This document shows positions 9,885-19,766 of a stretch of DNA of 64,000 nucleotides, piece by piece. Source of the DNA: Bog-159 sp049511415 (GTDB lineage Bacteria; Acidobacteriota; Terriglobia; Bryobacterales; Bryobacteraceae); NCBI GenBank assembly GCA_049511415.1, contig JBEKYC010000014.1, forward strand, positions 1 through 64,000. The letters are read 5' to 3'. The notes under the pieces are model-generated. The model was not told where the DNA came from and did no database searches. It saw only the letters and a program-made list of their open reading frames with translations. Every line of letters begins with the position of its first letter. Position 1 is the stretch's first letter. A program made the position numbers and the translations under genes.

Positions 9885-11642
9885 TTATTGATGACAGTCC
9901 AAAACACCGGGAGCCGTGCCAAGCGGGGGACCCTCGATACAACCACCGACGTCGCCGCCGGCTTCTTTCTCGCCACCGAGGCCGTTGTTCGGTGTGATGC
10001 CGGACTGCTTATAATGCGAGCGATAAACCTGCAAGCCGGGATCGGCGCCCACCGGGACAAAGGGAACAAAGTCCGGTGTCGTGCTGTTGACGTTGTTCTG
10101 GATCGCCTGTACCAGGAGTTTGGTGTTGGTCAGACTTGTGCCGGTTGAATTCGTGACTACGCGGAGCACCGACCAGGAGCGGTAGCTCCCATTGCGCAGG
10201 TTCGGGAATGACGAGCCGGGCGCCGCCGGGCAGACGCCGGATCCGGCGCTATCGCACAGCGGCAGGATGCCGTTGGAATAGGTTGTCTGGATGGGATCTA
10301 CGCCCTGAAGCGTCAGGTAACCATAATTGGGGGTATTGGCGATCTTCGAAACATTGCCAAAGCCCCAGAAGGCGTAGCCGATGCCGTCAGTCGTATTGTA
10401 AACGCCGGTGTTTATCATCTCGCCGGTGCCGATGGCGCGCATGCGGCTTCCACCGCCGGTCGAGCAAGCCAGATTCAACGGGTTGTTGCTGTTGCTGGTG
10501 CCTTCCGGAGGAGGGTTCACACCGAACTCCTGGGTAGCATAGGCAATCGTCGGCGGCGTGGACGAGCAAGGTCCGGGGGTACTGACACCCTGCGTCTGTC
10601 CACAGCGAATGTTGGTGAACTCAAATGTGTTCATGGTTCCGGACAGCGGCTCGCGCTGTATGGCGTAGATTGGAACGTCGACGGGAGGAGGGGCATCCGA
10701 AGCTGACGTGGAAAAGACGTTCGTGTCGCACTCGTTCCCCTGCCACAGGGTCTGCACGGTGGGCACGTCGATGTTCGTGATCGCCGGCACTCCACCGCCC
10801 GTGGATGTCAGTCCGTATCCCAGGCCGTTGATGTCTTTTCGGTTCACCAGGATCACGATGGGCGTGGCTCCCACGTCGACCGTTGTGGCCCCTGGAATCT
10901 TGAGCTTGGAGAAAGGATCGCTCCCGGTGATGTTGAAGTTGACCGGATTGGCGACGGTCGAAGAGAATGCGCTGAGGATCTGGGTGCCGATGAGTGTGGT
11001 GCAAGTCGTGCCGGAACCGTAACCCAAGCCGGCATAAGTCGACCCCTCCAACTCGTTAAGGACGCGGCAAGCGGCGAAGTGAGCGTCCTCCGGGCGGATG
11101 TCGGTGAATGCCGTGGTGATTTTCGCGCCATTCAGGGCCGCGTAAACAGCGGTCGGCAGGGAGGCCTGGTCAAGGCCCCACAAATTGGAACTGACCAGGT
11201 TTGTTTGGCCGGACGGAATCGTATAGCCAGAGCCGGCCTCGAGCCCTGGATCTAGCGCGAGCGTAGTACGGGGGTTGGCGAAGTAGGCGCGATTGCCGAC
11301 TACGGAGTCCACTGAAATGTAAGCCCAAACCTCGGTCGCGGTGGAGTTCCAAACGATCCAAAGGTTGCCGGACTCGGGAAGGATCGTCTGCCCCGTGTAC
11401 GACCCCCGCGAATCGTTGATCTGCGCGCAATTTCCCACTGTGCACGTGCCCTTCACCGTGAGGTGCAGCGCGCCGCCCGCGCCACCACCGGCTAGTTCGT
11501 TCCAAGCCCCCGTTGCCGCCGTCTGCCACATGGCCGACGAACCGGCGCCCAACACTTTGACGGTAGTAGTCGCCCTGGCAAGCGGCGCCGCAATTGTCGT
11601 CACGGCCAATGCGGCCGTGGCGAGAAACTTCGAAGCGTTCAT
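9885..11642 (-). CDS. PstS-like secreted substrate-binding protein, paralogue B
   Basis: 585 residues, starting at an ATG at 11642 with AAGGAG seven bases upstream. It is a near copy of the downstream 7588-9342 protein along its whole length: same signal peptide type, the same VKVLGAGSSAMWQTAATGAW opening, the same cysteine positions (for example CTVGNC, NECDTNVF, NIRCGQTQG) and the same C-terminal GGDVGGCIEGPP.GTAPGVLDCHQ block. The many conserved cysteines suggest disulfides in an exported protein. The pair arose by tandem duplication. The PstS-like fold call rests on motif order (opening loop, TVQTLWQG, DGIGYAFWGFGNV) and is tentative. Confidence 0.65.
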   Translation of the reverse strand: MNASKFLATAALAVTTIAAPLARATTTVKVLGAGSSAMWQTAATGAWNELAGGGAGGALHLTVKGTCTVGNCAQINDSRGSYTGQTILPESGNLWIVWNSTATEVWAYISVDSVVGNRAYFANPRTTLALDPGLEAGSGYTIPSGQTNLVSSNLWGLDQASLPTAVYAALNGAKITTAFTDIRPEDAHFAACRVLNELEGSTYAGLGYGSGTTCTTLIGTQILSAFSSTVANPVNFNITGSDPFSKLKIPGATTVDVGATPIVILVNRKDINGLGYGLTSTGGGVPAITNIDVPTVQTLWQGNECDTNVFSTSASDAPPPVDVPIYAIQREPLSGTMNTFEFTNIRCGQTQGVSTPGPCSSTPPTIAYATQEFGVNPPPEGTSNSNNPLNLACSTGGGSRMRAIGTGEMINTGVYNTTDGIGYAFWGFGNVSKIANTPNYGYLTLQGVDPIQTTYSNGILPLCDSAGSGVCPAAPGSSFPNLRNGSYRSWSVLRVVTNSTGTSLTNTKLLVQAIQNNVNSTTPDFVPFVPVGADPGLQVYRSHYKQSGITPNNGLGGEKEAGGDVGGCIEGPPLGTAPGVLDCHQ

Positions 11643-12340
11643 TCGTAATCTCCTTGTTATTTCCAGCTGAAGAGTGAGTCTGCCTAGTCTTCCGGACCGA
11701 AGCCCGTGGCGCGCCGGTGCGTTTGGCTCATAACACCCGCACTCAAATTCCAGGACCCCGCGCGACCAGCCAGCAGTATATTCGGGTCTCTATGACGGCT
11801 TGATGAACGTTCGGTTGATATTCGGTCTCAGTTTTCGGTGATGAGACTCCGTCCGCGCTCGCTGTTCCTGGCAAAGTCGGTAAGACATCAGTTTGACCAA
11901 TGCATTACGGAGCCGGGGCCTGGGGTCGGATCGGCGTTGGGTGTGTCAACCATATGGCCGGATTGCGGACCGAACGCCTGGAGCGCGGGGGGGAAACTCT
12001 GGCTCGGAGGGAGAGCAGCTGGGCTCTTAGCCAGCTTTTAGACTCATTCTAAACTACTTATGATGTCTCGCGAGATTCGTGGGTAAGACCCAGGCAAACC
12101 GCTGTAACAAAATATTAATACTGTTTCTATAATAATTTTTATTGTGGATTGTGCGTCCTCTATAGTAATATGGGCCGTGGTTCACCCGGTCAAGTAGGCT
12201 GTTTGTCGCCTTGGCTGGGTCCATAGGCGCTTTTTGGGCAAATGTCACTGTGATTTATCCCAGCCAGATGAAAGCGCCTGCCCGCTGCTGGCAATCATCC
12301 GTATGTGTTGTGGAAAGTCATTGACTTTTATAGGGTACGC
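11643..12340. other. Gene-free intergenic stretch between divergent genes
   Basis: About 700 bases separate the minus-strand binding protein from the plus-strand TIGR03437 protein. I see no supported gene. A short hairpin (AGCTGG at 12017-12022, CCAGCT at 12031-12036) followed by TTTTA could terminate a plus-strand transcript, but nothing is encoded before it. The segment 12080-12180 is notably AT-rich for this window and probably holds the promoter of the 12341 gene. Riboswitch cores were looked for and not found. Confidence 0.45.
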
Positions 12341-14230
12341 ATGAAGAACTTCCTTATAGCTACTACGATCATCCTTTCAGTTGCCTTCGCATCGGCGCAG
12401 CCGGTGGTAACTCAAATCAGCAATGCCGCCAGCGCCAGTTTTTCGATTCCAGGGCCGGTCAATGGAACTATAGTCAACTGGCTCACCCTTCCGAATGGCT
12501 CCATCGCGCAGGGTTCCTACTTCTCGGTCTATGGCAATGGCTTGGCTGCGGGCATTTCAACTTGCGGGTCCAACTACGCCAACTGTCTCTGGCAGCCCTA
12601 TCCCCTTCCGACTTCGATTCAGGGCACCTCGGTGAGTGTGACAATTGGGAGCAACGCGGCAGTCAACGCCTACATTGAATTTGCGGCCCAAGTGAGCGCC
12701 ACCGCCGCCCAGATCAACGCGGTCATGCCATCTAACACACCCGTGGGTTCGGGAACTCTGACAGTCACCTATAACGGGCAGCAGAGCGCGCCGGTGCCTA
12801 TCAACGTGGTCGCCAGTTCCTTTGGGACGTTCACCGTCAATCAGGCGGGCAGCGGTCCGGGTGTCATCACAGATACCAGTTATAACGCGCTGACGCCTTT
12901 TCACACGGCCAAACCAGGCGACTACGTGCTGCTTTGGGGCACCGGCCTCGGCCCCGCTGCGGATCCATCGACGGAGCAGAGCGCGCCGCCTCAGCAAGTC
13001 AATCTGTGTGCGTCAGGCTCGTCCTGTCCGGTATCGGTCTGGGTGGGTGGCAAATCGGCTAGCGTGCCGTATGCCGGCAGAGCCAGTTTCACCGCCGAAG
13101 ATCAGGTGGTATTTATCGTGCCGGCCGGACTTGGAGGCTGCTACGTTCCCGTGGCAGTGGTTGTGGGTGGCGTAACCAGCAACTTCACTACCATGCCTGT
13201 AGATCCCAACGGCGCCGACTGCAGTGACACTAATGGCGTCGGAATGAGTTATATCAGCAGCTTGCTAAACGGTGGCAATGGATCGGCCACCGTGGGGGTG
13301 ATCGGGTTATCGAGCCAGCTTTGGAACGTCAATCTGGGCGGCGGCGACTTTTTCCCGTGGGACTATGACACAGTCAGCGCGCAGATGGGCGATTTCACAA
13401 TTGCACCACTCGAATTGTTCCAGGGCTTCACGCAGGCTCCCTCCGTGGGTAGCTGCACGGCCAACACCTATCTGGGATATCCGCCGCCTGTGGACCCGGG
13501 TTTAAACTATGTGACAAACCTGGATGCCGGATCTGCTCTGAGCATCGCCGGTCCAGCCAGTTCAACTGTACAGCCGGTCCCGCAGGTCATCACTGCCGGT
13601 GGATCGCTGGGCGGATACTTCGGCGTAGTAGGCGGGATTCCGCCCAAGGACGGCGTAACAAACTTCGACAGTTGGCCGAGCCCTCCCTTCTTCTGGCTTT
13701 CGACGGCTAACGGGGACGGAACGTACACCGTAGGCTCGATCGCATCCGGCAATTACACCGTGACTGGGCTAGGCGGCAAAGACATCGGTCCCTTTACCGG
13801 AACCATCAATGTGTCGGCGGCGGCGGCGTCTTTCCAGTGGAGCAACTCCGACCAATTTGCCAATCAAAACAATCTTCCCCAGTTCTCCAGACAAACGCCG
13901 TTGACGATCACTTGGACCGGAGGCGATCCCAGTGTCTTTATGGAGATCCTCCTAATTGGATCGACGACCGAAGAAGTTTCCCCATCGGTCATTACTCCGG
14001 AGCCCGCCGTGCAGGTCGAGTGCGTCGTGCCCAGTGCCGCCGGTACGTTTACGGTGCCCACTTATGTGCTGCAGGCCTTGCCGGTCGGCTACAGCGGCGT
14101 GTCCATGACGGGCGCAGTTTTGGTGGGTCCCATCAGCGCGCCGGAGAAGATCAGTCCGCCTCCAAGTGGTCTGGATGTAGCTTATTTGTACTATCAGATT
14201 CTCAGCGGCTATACAGTTCAGTGGCAGTAA
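12341..14230 (+). CDS. Secreted TIGR03437-type (Solibacter) protein
   Basis: 629 residues from the ATG at 12341, which gives the signal peptide ending in FASAQ; the frame is open to 12305. Residues about 20-290 form two tandem beta-rich segments with the hallmarks of the Solibacter TIGR03437 domain: an opening SNAAS, then GSYFSVYGNGL, later AQINAVMPSN and PGDYVLLWGTGLGPA, ending in VAVVVGGVTSNF. The C-terminal half (about 310-629) is unlike anything I recognise and is rich in G, S, T and N. Probably an exported surface or adhesion protein. Function unknown. Confidence 0.75.
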   Translation: MKNFLIATTIILSVAFASAQPVVTQISNAASASFSIPGPVNGTIVNWLTLPNGSIAQGSYFSVYGNGLAAGISTCGSNYANCLWQPYPLPTSIQGTSVSVTIGSNAAVNAYIEFAAQVSATAAQINAVMPSNTPVGSGTLTVTYNGQQSAPVPINVVASSFGTFTVNQAGSGPGVITDTSYNALTPFHTAKPGDYVLLWGTGLGPAADPSTEQSAPPQQVNLCASGSSCPVSVWVGGKSASVPYAGRASFTAEDQVVFIVPAGLGGCYVPVAVVVGGVTSNFTTMPVDPNGADCSDTNGVGMSYISSLLNGGNGSATVGVIGLSSQLWNVNLGGGDFFPWDYDTVSAQMGDFTIAPLELFQGFTQAPSVGSCTANTYLGYPPPVDPGLNYVTNLDAGSALSIAGPASSTVQPVPQVITAGGSLGGYFGVVGGIPPKDGVTNFDSWPSPPFFWLSTANGDGTYTVGSIASGNYTVTGLGGKDIGPFTGTINVSAAAASFQWSNSDQFANQNNLPQFSRQTPLTITWTGGDPSVFMEILLIGSTTEEVSPSVITPEPAVQVECVVPSAAGTFTVPTYVLQALPVGYSGVSMTGAVLVGPISAPEKISPPPSGLDVAYLYYQILSGYTVQWQ

Positions 14231-14539
14231 AACGTTCCCGTTTGTCTTTCCCGTTGCAGTGTGCGCTGACGACCACCAAGAATGATTGTCTGCCCGGCGT
14301 GGGCGGCAGGTCACGGTTGCACAGGCTGGGCAGGTTAGAGAGCGCGTGAGGCGACAAGCGCCCGCCGAAGATTCGGAAGACAAGCTCTGGAATTTGATGC
14401 TCGCCGCAGGCTCGTTGGAGCGCGAGGCGCGAGTGTCAGCGGCGCTTGCGGAGTGATCTGGCGGCGATCCGCAACCAGAAAACCTGAGGGTGTAGCGACA
14501 CAAAAGCGACGGTTATTCATTAGGATGGTGAACCAATAC
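14231..14539. other. Intergenic stretch with a possible coding relic
   Basis: About 310 bases between two secreted-protein genes. One frame, roughly 14285-14457 on the plus strand, reads as a charged, coding-like peptide (RQAPAEDSEDKLWNLMLAAG, then SLEREARVSAALAE, then a stop). It has no proper start and I do not recognise it. It may be the tail of a decayed gene. Nothing else is visible. Confidence 0.3.
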
Positions 14540-17500
14540 ATGTCCCGAAAATCATTTTTATCCGTCATTCTCTACGCGGCCATCTCGACAACGGCCGTCC
14601 ATGCGCAATACCTGCTCACCTATCCCGGCCCTGCCGCGGTGAATCAAGGCGATGCGACGGTCACTTTTTTCGATCCCGCCACGTTGAAGCCGGGCGCGTC
14701 CACGCAGGTGCCGGGCGCGTTCCAGTTCCTGAGCCTGCCGGACGGTAGCGAGTTTTATTTCATTGCCAACAATCCCACCACCAATACCATCGGTGTCATC
14801 GTGGTCGCGCACCCGCAAGCCAGAACGAATCCGTCGGGAGTGGGAGGAGTGCATCCCATTGAAACATTTGCCAATGCTCTGAATTGCGCAGCTCTGTCGC
14901 CGGATGGGACGCGCCTGGTAGTCGGCGAAAACGCCGTTCACTTCATCGACACGGGCACCAACATCGATCTGACTCCCAACGGTATTGCCGTCGGCAGCGG
15001 CGCCACGATCATCGGGGTGGCGGTCAGCTATGACAGCCAAACAGTGTACGCGTTAGCCACGTACAACGGAACCAGCTATCTGGATGCAATCAGTACCGCG
15101 CAGTTGTCTGTCACTAACTCGATCACCATCACCGGCACGGCCAGCGCCCTGGCTTTAGGTCCCAACGGCCTCTTGTACTTGGGCATGCCCAACCAAATTC
15201 TCGAAATCAATCCCGCCACTCTGGCCACAACTCCAAACGGCGCGGTGGCCGTTAACATCACTCCCGGTCCGCTGGCGTTCACCCCGGACGGCAACTACCT
15301 GGTGGCCGCCAATCAAATCTATGGCCCTCAACCGTCCATCCTGCTAGTGAATCTTAACGACCATCTGGTGGAGGGCGAGATTCCCTTTACCGGTTTGGCC
15401 GCGTTACAGTCATCTCCGCTGACCGGCACCAGCGCGATCTTCGATAGCCTGTACGTGGCGTCGTCGACGGTAATTTACCCATTTTCCAGCCTTGCGCAAT
15501 CATTGTGGGTCATGCAACTCGGAAGCAACGGGGGCCTGATCTTGGATGTGCCGGTCATTCCGGACGTGATCTCTTCGGCGCAGGCCGCCATGACGCTCTC
15601 CAACGACTTGGGAGTTCCGGGCCGCAATTATCCCCAGTTTCTCTTTACGGTATCCAGCGGCACTGTCGACGGCACCGGGGTCAACAACCTTTTCAGCATC
15701 GACCCGGCATCCAACCTGTTGACCGCACAAGTGGCATTGGTTGATACACCCGGGGCCGTAGCGTATTACGCTCCCACCTTTACCAACAACGCGCCAACCA
15801 CCATCCTGCAATATGGCAACAATCAGACGCTGCTTCCGGGCGGCGTTTCCCTACCCATGGTGATCCGGCTCTTAGACCAGAACGGCCTTCCCATCAGCGG
15901 AGCAGGCGTGAGCTACTCGCCCTCCGCGGGCAGTATTACGCCGATTAACACCGTAACCGGTGCGGACGGCTATTCGGAAGCGATCTACACCGCGGGCAGC
16001 ACCCCGGCCGATATCGGCGCCATCTTGATCAACGCCACGGTTGGACAGATAGCCGCGAATTTTAACGTCACGGTGGGCACCGGCCAGATCATTCAGCCCG
16101 CGGCGCTGACCATCGTATCCGGCCAAGGGCAATTCATCACCGAAGACCCTACTCTGAGCACTCCGCCCTATGACAGCGAATCACTGGTGATTCTGGCTAC
16201 GGATTCCAACGGAAATCCTGTGCCTAACGCTCTGGTAACATTCACCGTCACGTCTGGAAGCGGCGCCCTGAACTCGCCAAATGGGCCGGAGACCGCCGTA
16301 GTTGTGCCCACGAATTCCACCGGCCAAGCCTCCATTTCATTTATTCCACCCGTGGTCGGAGGCTCGGAAAGTGACACCGTAACGGCGAGCGTCGTCATCT
16401 CGACGACCAATAGCTCCGGAACGACAACAACCACCACGATCAGCCAGAACTTCTATTTGACCACCATGGCCCTGGATGTGAGTTACTGTACGGCGCCGCC
16501 CTGCTCGCCGGCCCTGATTCCGCTGATTGCCGAAGTGCTGCAGCCGTTGCCCGGCGCCGTATTGACGGGTAGCGCGGGTAGCACACTCCCCAACCCCGTG
16601 TTGGTGCAAGTCAATTCCATCAGTGGTTTGCCTGTCCCCAATATCGCCGTCCACGTCAGCACGGGCACCAGCACGAGCTTTCCAAACGCGAGTTGCGCAG
16701 GTTCGAATGGCGGCGTGGCTTTGACTAATGCCGCAGGACTGGCAACCTGTAACGTAGTCTTGAATGGTGTGCCGGGCACCAAGCCCCTTGACGTCAGCAT
16801 TCCGGTCCTGGGCCAGGACACCGGCCCGGGCCTGGTCTTCAGCAGTTATACACTCACCATAACTCCGGGCGCGCCTGCCAATGTGAACATCATCACTGGC
16901 AACAATCAAGTTGGGATTACCGGCGCCACGCTGACTACGCCATTTATTGTAAAGGTGACTGACTCCTTAAATAATCCCATTCCCAATACGCCACTTAGCT
17001 GGACCGTGACATCCGGATCCATGATCCTCTCCGGCGTGTCCACCACCACTGGCCCAACCGGCGAGGGCACGGCCACGGGTGATGTGGAGAGTCCGGCCGG
17101 GACCACCATTACTCTCCAAGTAACGGCGGGAACTGCGTCGGCGACGTTCACTGTGCTCGTCAGTGCTCCGGCCTCCTCGATTAAAGCCGTCTCCGGCGAC
17201 AACCAGAGTGCACAGGTCAACACTCCCCTGAGCGCTCCTCTGGTGGTGCAGCTTCTCACCAAGAGCGGAACGCCGGCGGCTTATGCGCCCTTGGTATTCA
17301 CTGCCACAGGTGGGCAGAAACTGATCGCCACAGGCAGCACCAGCGTGCCATCATCCGTTGTAATCTTAAATGCCGACGATAACGGCATGGCTTCCGTCAC
17401 CGTGACATCGGTGGGACCGATCGCGGGAACGTTCACGGTTTCGGCGACCTATGGCGCGGGCAAAACCGCCTTGACCGCCAAATTCACGGTTACCGCGGAA

Positions 17501-18232
17501 CCCTTGGGTCCGAGCGGTCCCGCCATCTTAAATTCCGCGAGCCTGCTGCCAGGTATCGCACCCGGAGCGCTGGTCACGTTCCTCGGCCCCGGGCTGACCC
17601 CCACGATTCAGGGCGTGGTTACCGAGCCCAGCCAGATCGAAGGATACTCCATCTCGTTCGACGGAATTCCCGCTCCCATTCTGGCCCTCGTCAATGAAAA
17701 CGGAATCCAACAGATCAATGCGCAAGTGCCGTTTGAAGAGTCGCCGAGCACGTCGGACACCATCACCATAGCGACGCCGCTGGGTTCGGTTCTCCTGCCC
17801 AATGTCACGGTCAGCCTGCTGGCGCCGGGTATCTTCACTAGCGGGACCCTGACCGCAAACGGATCGACCTACCCGCTGGCCGTGGTCGTGCGGTCGGATG
17901 GCAGCTACGCGAGCGCCGCCAACCCCGTGCTGCGTGGCGAAGCCATTACCTTCTACGCCACTGGCCTGGGGCAGGTTGTACCAACGGCGTCCGACGGTGT
18001 GCCCGGCGTGCCCGGCCAAGTTGTTGGAAGCACGCTCTACGCGGGCGTGAACAATCAAGGGGACGCGGTGCTTTCCGCCATTTATCAGCCGAATGCCGTG
18101 GGTGTGTACGCCATCACCATTCAGGTGCCGAGCGCAACCCTCGCTGGTCCCGCGCAGCCTCTCAGCCTGCTTATGGAAGACCTCTCAGGCAACGGCTACA
18201 GCGCGCCGCTGGCGTACGTGCCGATCCAGTAA
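14540..18232 (+). CDS. Large secreted propeller / Ig-like (Big-1) protein with C-terminal TIGR03437 domain
   Basis: About 1,230 residues. The start at 14540 gives a signal peptide ending in VHAQ; an in-frame ATG at 14525 is also possible and neither has a strong ribosome binding site. The N-terminal 370 residues look like a YVTN-type beta-propeller (ALSPDGTRLVVGEN, LALGPNGLLYLGMPN, AFTPDGNYLVAANQ). Residues about 430-1000 are several invasin-like Ig domains (MVIRLLDQNGLPISGAGVSY, VKVTDSLNNPIPNTPLSW). The last 220 residues are a TIGR03437 domain (ILNSASLLPGIAPGALVTFL, ATGLGQVVPTASDGVPG). Probably a cell-surface or adhesive protein. It ends 37 bases before the biotin carboxylase start. Confidence 0.8.
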   Translation: MSRKSFLSVILYAAISTTAVHAQYLLTYPGPAAVNQGDATVTFFDPATLKPGASTQVPGAFQFLSLPDGSEFYFIANNPTTNTIGVIVVAHPQARTNPSGVGGVHPIETFANALNCAALSPDGTRLVVGENAVHFIDTGTNIDLTPNGIAVGSGATIIGVAVSYDSQTVYALATYNGTSYLDAISTAQLSVTNSITITGTASALALGPNGLLYLGMPNQILEINPATLATTPNGAVAVNITPGPLAFTPDGNYLVAANQIYGPQPSILLVNLNDHLVEGEIPFTGLAALQSSPLTGTSAIFDSLYVASSTVIYPFSSLAQSLWVMQLGSNGGLILDVPVIPDVISSAQAAMTLSNDLGVPGRNYPQFLFTVSSGTVDGTGVNNLFSIDPASNLLTAQVALVDTPGAVAYYAPTFTNNAPTTILQYGNNQTLLPGGVSLPMVIRLLDQNGLPISGAGVSYSPSAGSITPINTVTGADGYSEAIYTAGSTPADIGAILINATVGQIAANFNVTVGTGQIIQPAALTIVSGQGQFITEDPTLSTPPYDSESLVILATDSNGNPVPNALVTFTVTSGSGALNSPNGPETAVVVPTNSTGQASISFIPPVVGGSESDTVTASVVISTTNSSGTTTTTTISQNFYLTTMALDVSYCTAPPCSPALIPLIAEVLQPLPGAVLTGSAGSTLPNPVLVQVNSISGLPVPNIAVHVSTGTSTSFPNASCAGSNGGVALTNAAGLATCNVVLNGVPGTKPLDVSIPVLGQDTGPGLVFSSYTLTITPGAPANVNIITGNNQVGITGATLTTPFIVKVTDSLNNPIPNTPLSWTVTSGSMILSGVSTTTGPTGEGTATGDVESPAGTTITLQVTAGTASATFTVLVSAPASSIKAVSGDNQSAQVNTPLSAPLVVQLLTKSGTPAAYAPLVFTATGGQKLIATGSTSVPSSVVILNADDNGMASVTVTSVGPIAGTFTVSATYGAGKTALTAKFTVTAEPLGPSGPAILNSASLLPGIAPGALVTFLGPGLTPTIQGVVTEPSQIEGYSISFDGIPAPILALVNENGIQQINAQVPFEESPSTSDTITIATPLGSVLLPNVTVSLLAPGIFTSGTLTANGSTYPLAVVVRSDGSYASAANPVLRGEAITFYATGLGQVVPTASDGVPGVPGQVVGSTLYAGVNNQGDAVLSAIYQPNAVGVYAITIQVPSATLAGPAQPLSLLMEDLSGNGYSAPLAYVPIQ

Positions 18233-18269
18233 ACAGCCGCCCGCCGGAGCGCCTGTTACAATTCGTTCA

Positions 18270-19766
18270 ATGTTCCGCAAGGTACTGATCGCCAACCGCG
18301 GCGAGATCGCGGTGCGCGTGATGCGCACCCTACGCGAAATGGATATCGCGACAGTAGCGGTCTTCTCCGACGCCGACCGCACGTCGCTGCACGTGCGCAT
18401 GGCCGACGAAGCCGCGTGGGTGGGTCCGTCCCCGTCCGCCGAAAGCTATCTGCGCATCGATCGCATTCTGGACGCCGCGCGAAAACATGGCGTCGACGCG
18501 GTCCATCCAGGCTACGGATTTCTCAGCGAGAACGCCGATTTTGCCGCGGCCTGCGAGCAGGCGGGCATCGTCTTCATCGGCCCGTCCTCGGAATCCATCC
18601 GCTGCATGGGATCGAAAACCGCCGCCCGCCAGATGGCCATCGCCGCCGGCGCGCCCGTGGTGCCCGGCGCGCAGGAACCCCTGCGCAGCCCCGCGGAAGT
18701 GCGCGCATTCGCCGACCGCTACGGGTATCCGCTGCTGCTCAAGGCCGTGGCCGGCGGCGGCGGCAAAGGCATGCGCCGCGTGGACGCGGATGCCGATCTG
18801 GACGCCGCGTTTCGCGATGCCGCCAGCGAGGCGGAGCGCTCGTTCAATAATTCGGAATTGTACGTCGAAAAACTGATCGAGCGGCCTCGCCACATCGAGA
18901 TTCAACTGCTGGGCGACCGCCACGGTCACATGGTCCACTTAGGCGAGCGCGAATGTTCCATACAGCGCCGCCATCAGAAAGTGATGGAGGAGTGCCCTTC
19001 GCCGCTGGTCGCCGCGCGCCCGTGCATGCGCGAGGCCATGGGCGAAGCCGCCATCCGGGTGGCCCGCGCCGCCGGCTATTACAACGCGGGCACGGTCGAG
19101 TTTCTGGTGGACGCGCAGGGCGCCTTCTATTTCCTGGAAATGAACACGCGACTCCAGGTGGAGCACCCCATCACGGAACTGGTGACGGGTTACGATCTGG
19201 TGCGTTTGCAGCTTGAAGTGGCCGCGGGAGAGCACCTGCGGCTTGCGCAGCCGGACATCCGTTGGCACGGTTCGGCCATCGAAGCCCGGATTTACGCGGA
19301 AGATCCCTACAATAATTTCTTCCCTTCCCCCGGCAAGATTACCCGCTTGACGCGCCCGCTGGGGCCCGGCGTGCGCCTGGATGGCTGCGTGTACGAGGGC
19401 TGGACCGTTCCCATCGACTACGATCCGCTGCTAGCCAAGCTGGCCGTATGGAGCGAAACCCGCGAGGCATCCATCGCACGCATGCTGCGCGCGCTACGTG
19501 AATACGATGTAGCTGGTATTCACACCAACATCGCCTTCTTCCGCCAGATCCTGGAAGACCCGGAGTTCCGCGCCGGCAACCTTCACACTCGCTTCGTGGA
19601 CGAGTTTCTGACCCGTCGCCGGCCGTTCCTGCCGCATCCGGATCTGGAGTCTGTCGCCAGCCTGGTGGCGGAATTTCATCGCCGCCGCAGCGCCGCGCGG
19701 ACGGAAACGCCGCCACCGTCCGACAGCCGCTGGCTCTCCATCGGCCGCGATGAGGCGCTGCGATGA
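18270..19766 (+). CDS. Biotin carboxylase subunit of an acyl-CoA carboxylase
   Basis: 498 residues. The frame is open further upstream inside the preceding gene, but the ATG at 18270 begins the family-typical FRKVLIANRGEIAVRVMRT. It has the full biotin carboxylase layout: N-domain with HPGYGFLSENADFA, MGSKTAARQMA, the ATP-grasp glycine loop GGGGKGMR, ERECSIQRRHQKV, and the active-site block EMNTRLQVEHPITE. It carboxylates biotin on the carrier encoded by the next gene, using ATP and bicarbonate. The two genes overlap by four bases. No carboxyltransferase gene is in the window, so the acyl-CoA substrate (acetyl, propionyl or other) is undetermined; AccC is one possibility. Confidence 0.93.
   Translation: MFRKVLIANRGEIAVRVMRTLREMDIATVAVFSDADRTSLHVRMADEAAWVGPSPSAESYLRIDRILDAARKHGVDAVHPGYGFLSENADFAAACEQAGIVFIGPSSESIRCMGSKTAARQMAIAAGAPVVPGAQEPLRSPAEVRAFADRYGYPLLLKAVAGGGGKGMRRVDADADLDAAFRDAASEAERSFNNSELYVEKLIERPRHIEIQLLGDRHGHMVHLGERECSIQRRHQKVMEECPSPLVAARPCMREAMGEAAIRVARAAGYYNAGTVEFLVDAQGAFYFLEMNTRLQVEHPITELVTGYDLVRLQLEVAAGEHLRLAQPDIRWHGSAIEARIYAEDPYNNFFPSPGKITRLTRPLGPGVRLDGCVYEGWTVPIDYDPLLAKLAVWSETREASIARMLRALREYDVAGIHTNIAFFRQILEDPEFRAGNLHTRFVDEFLTRRRPFLPHPDLESVASLVAEFHRRRSAARTETPPPSDSRWLSIGRDEALR

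Noticed and set aside
12080..12180. Possible c-di-GMP riboswitch (CAGGCAAACCG) before the TIGR03437 gene
   Set aside because: The second conserved strand and the tetraloop-receptor elements were not found nearby.
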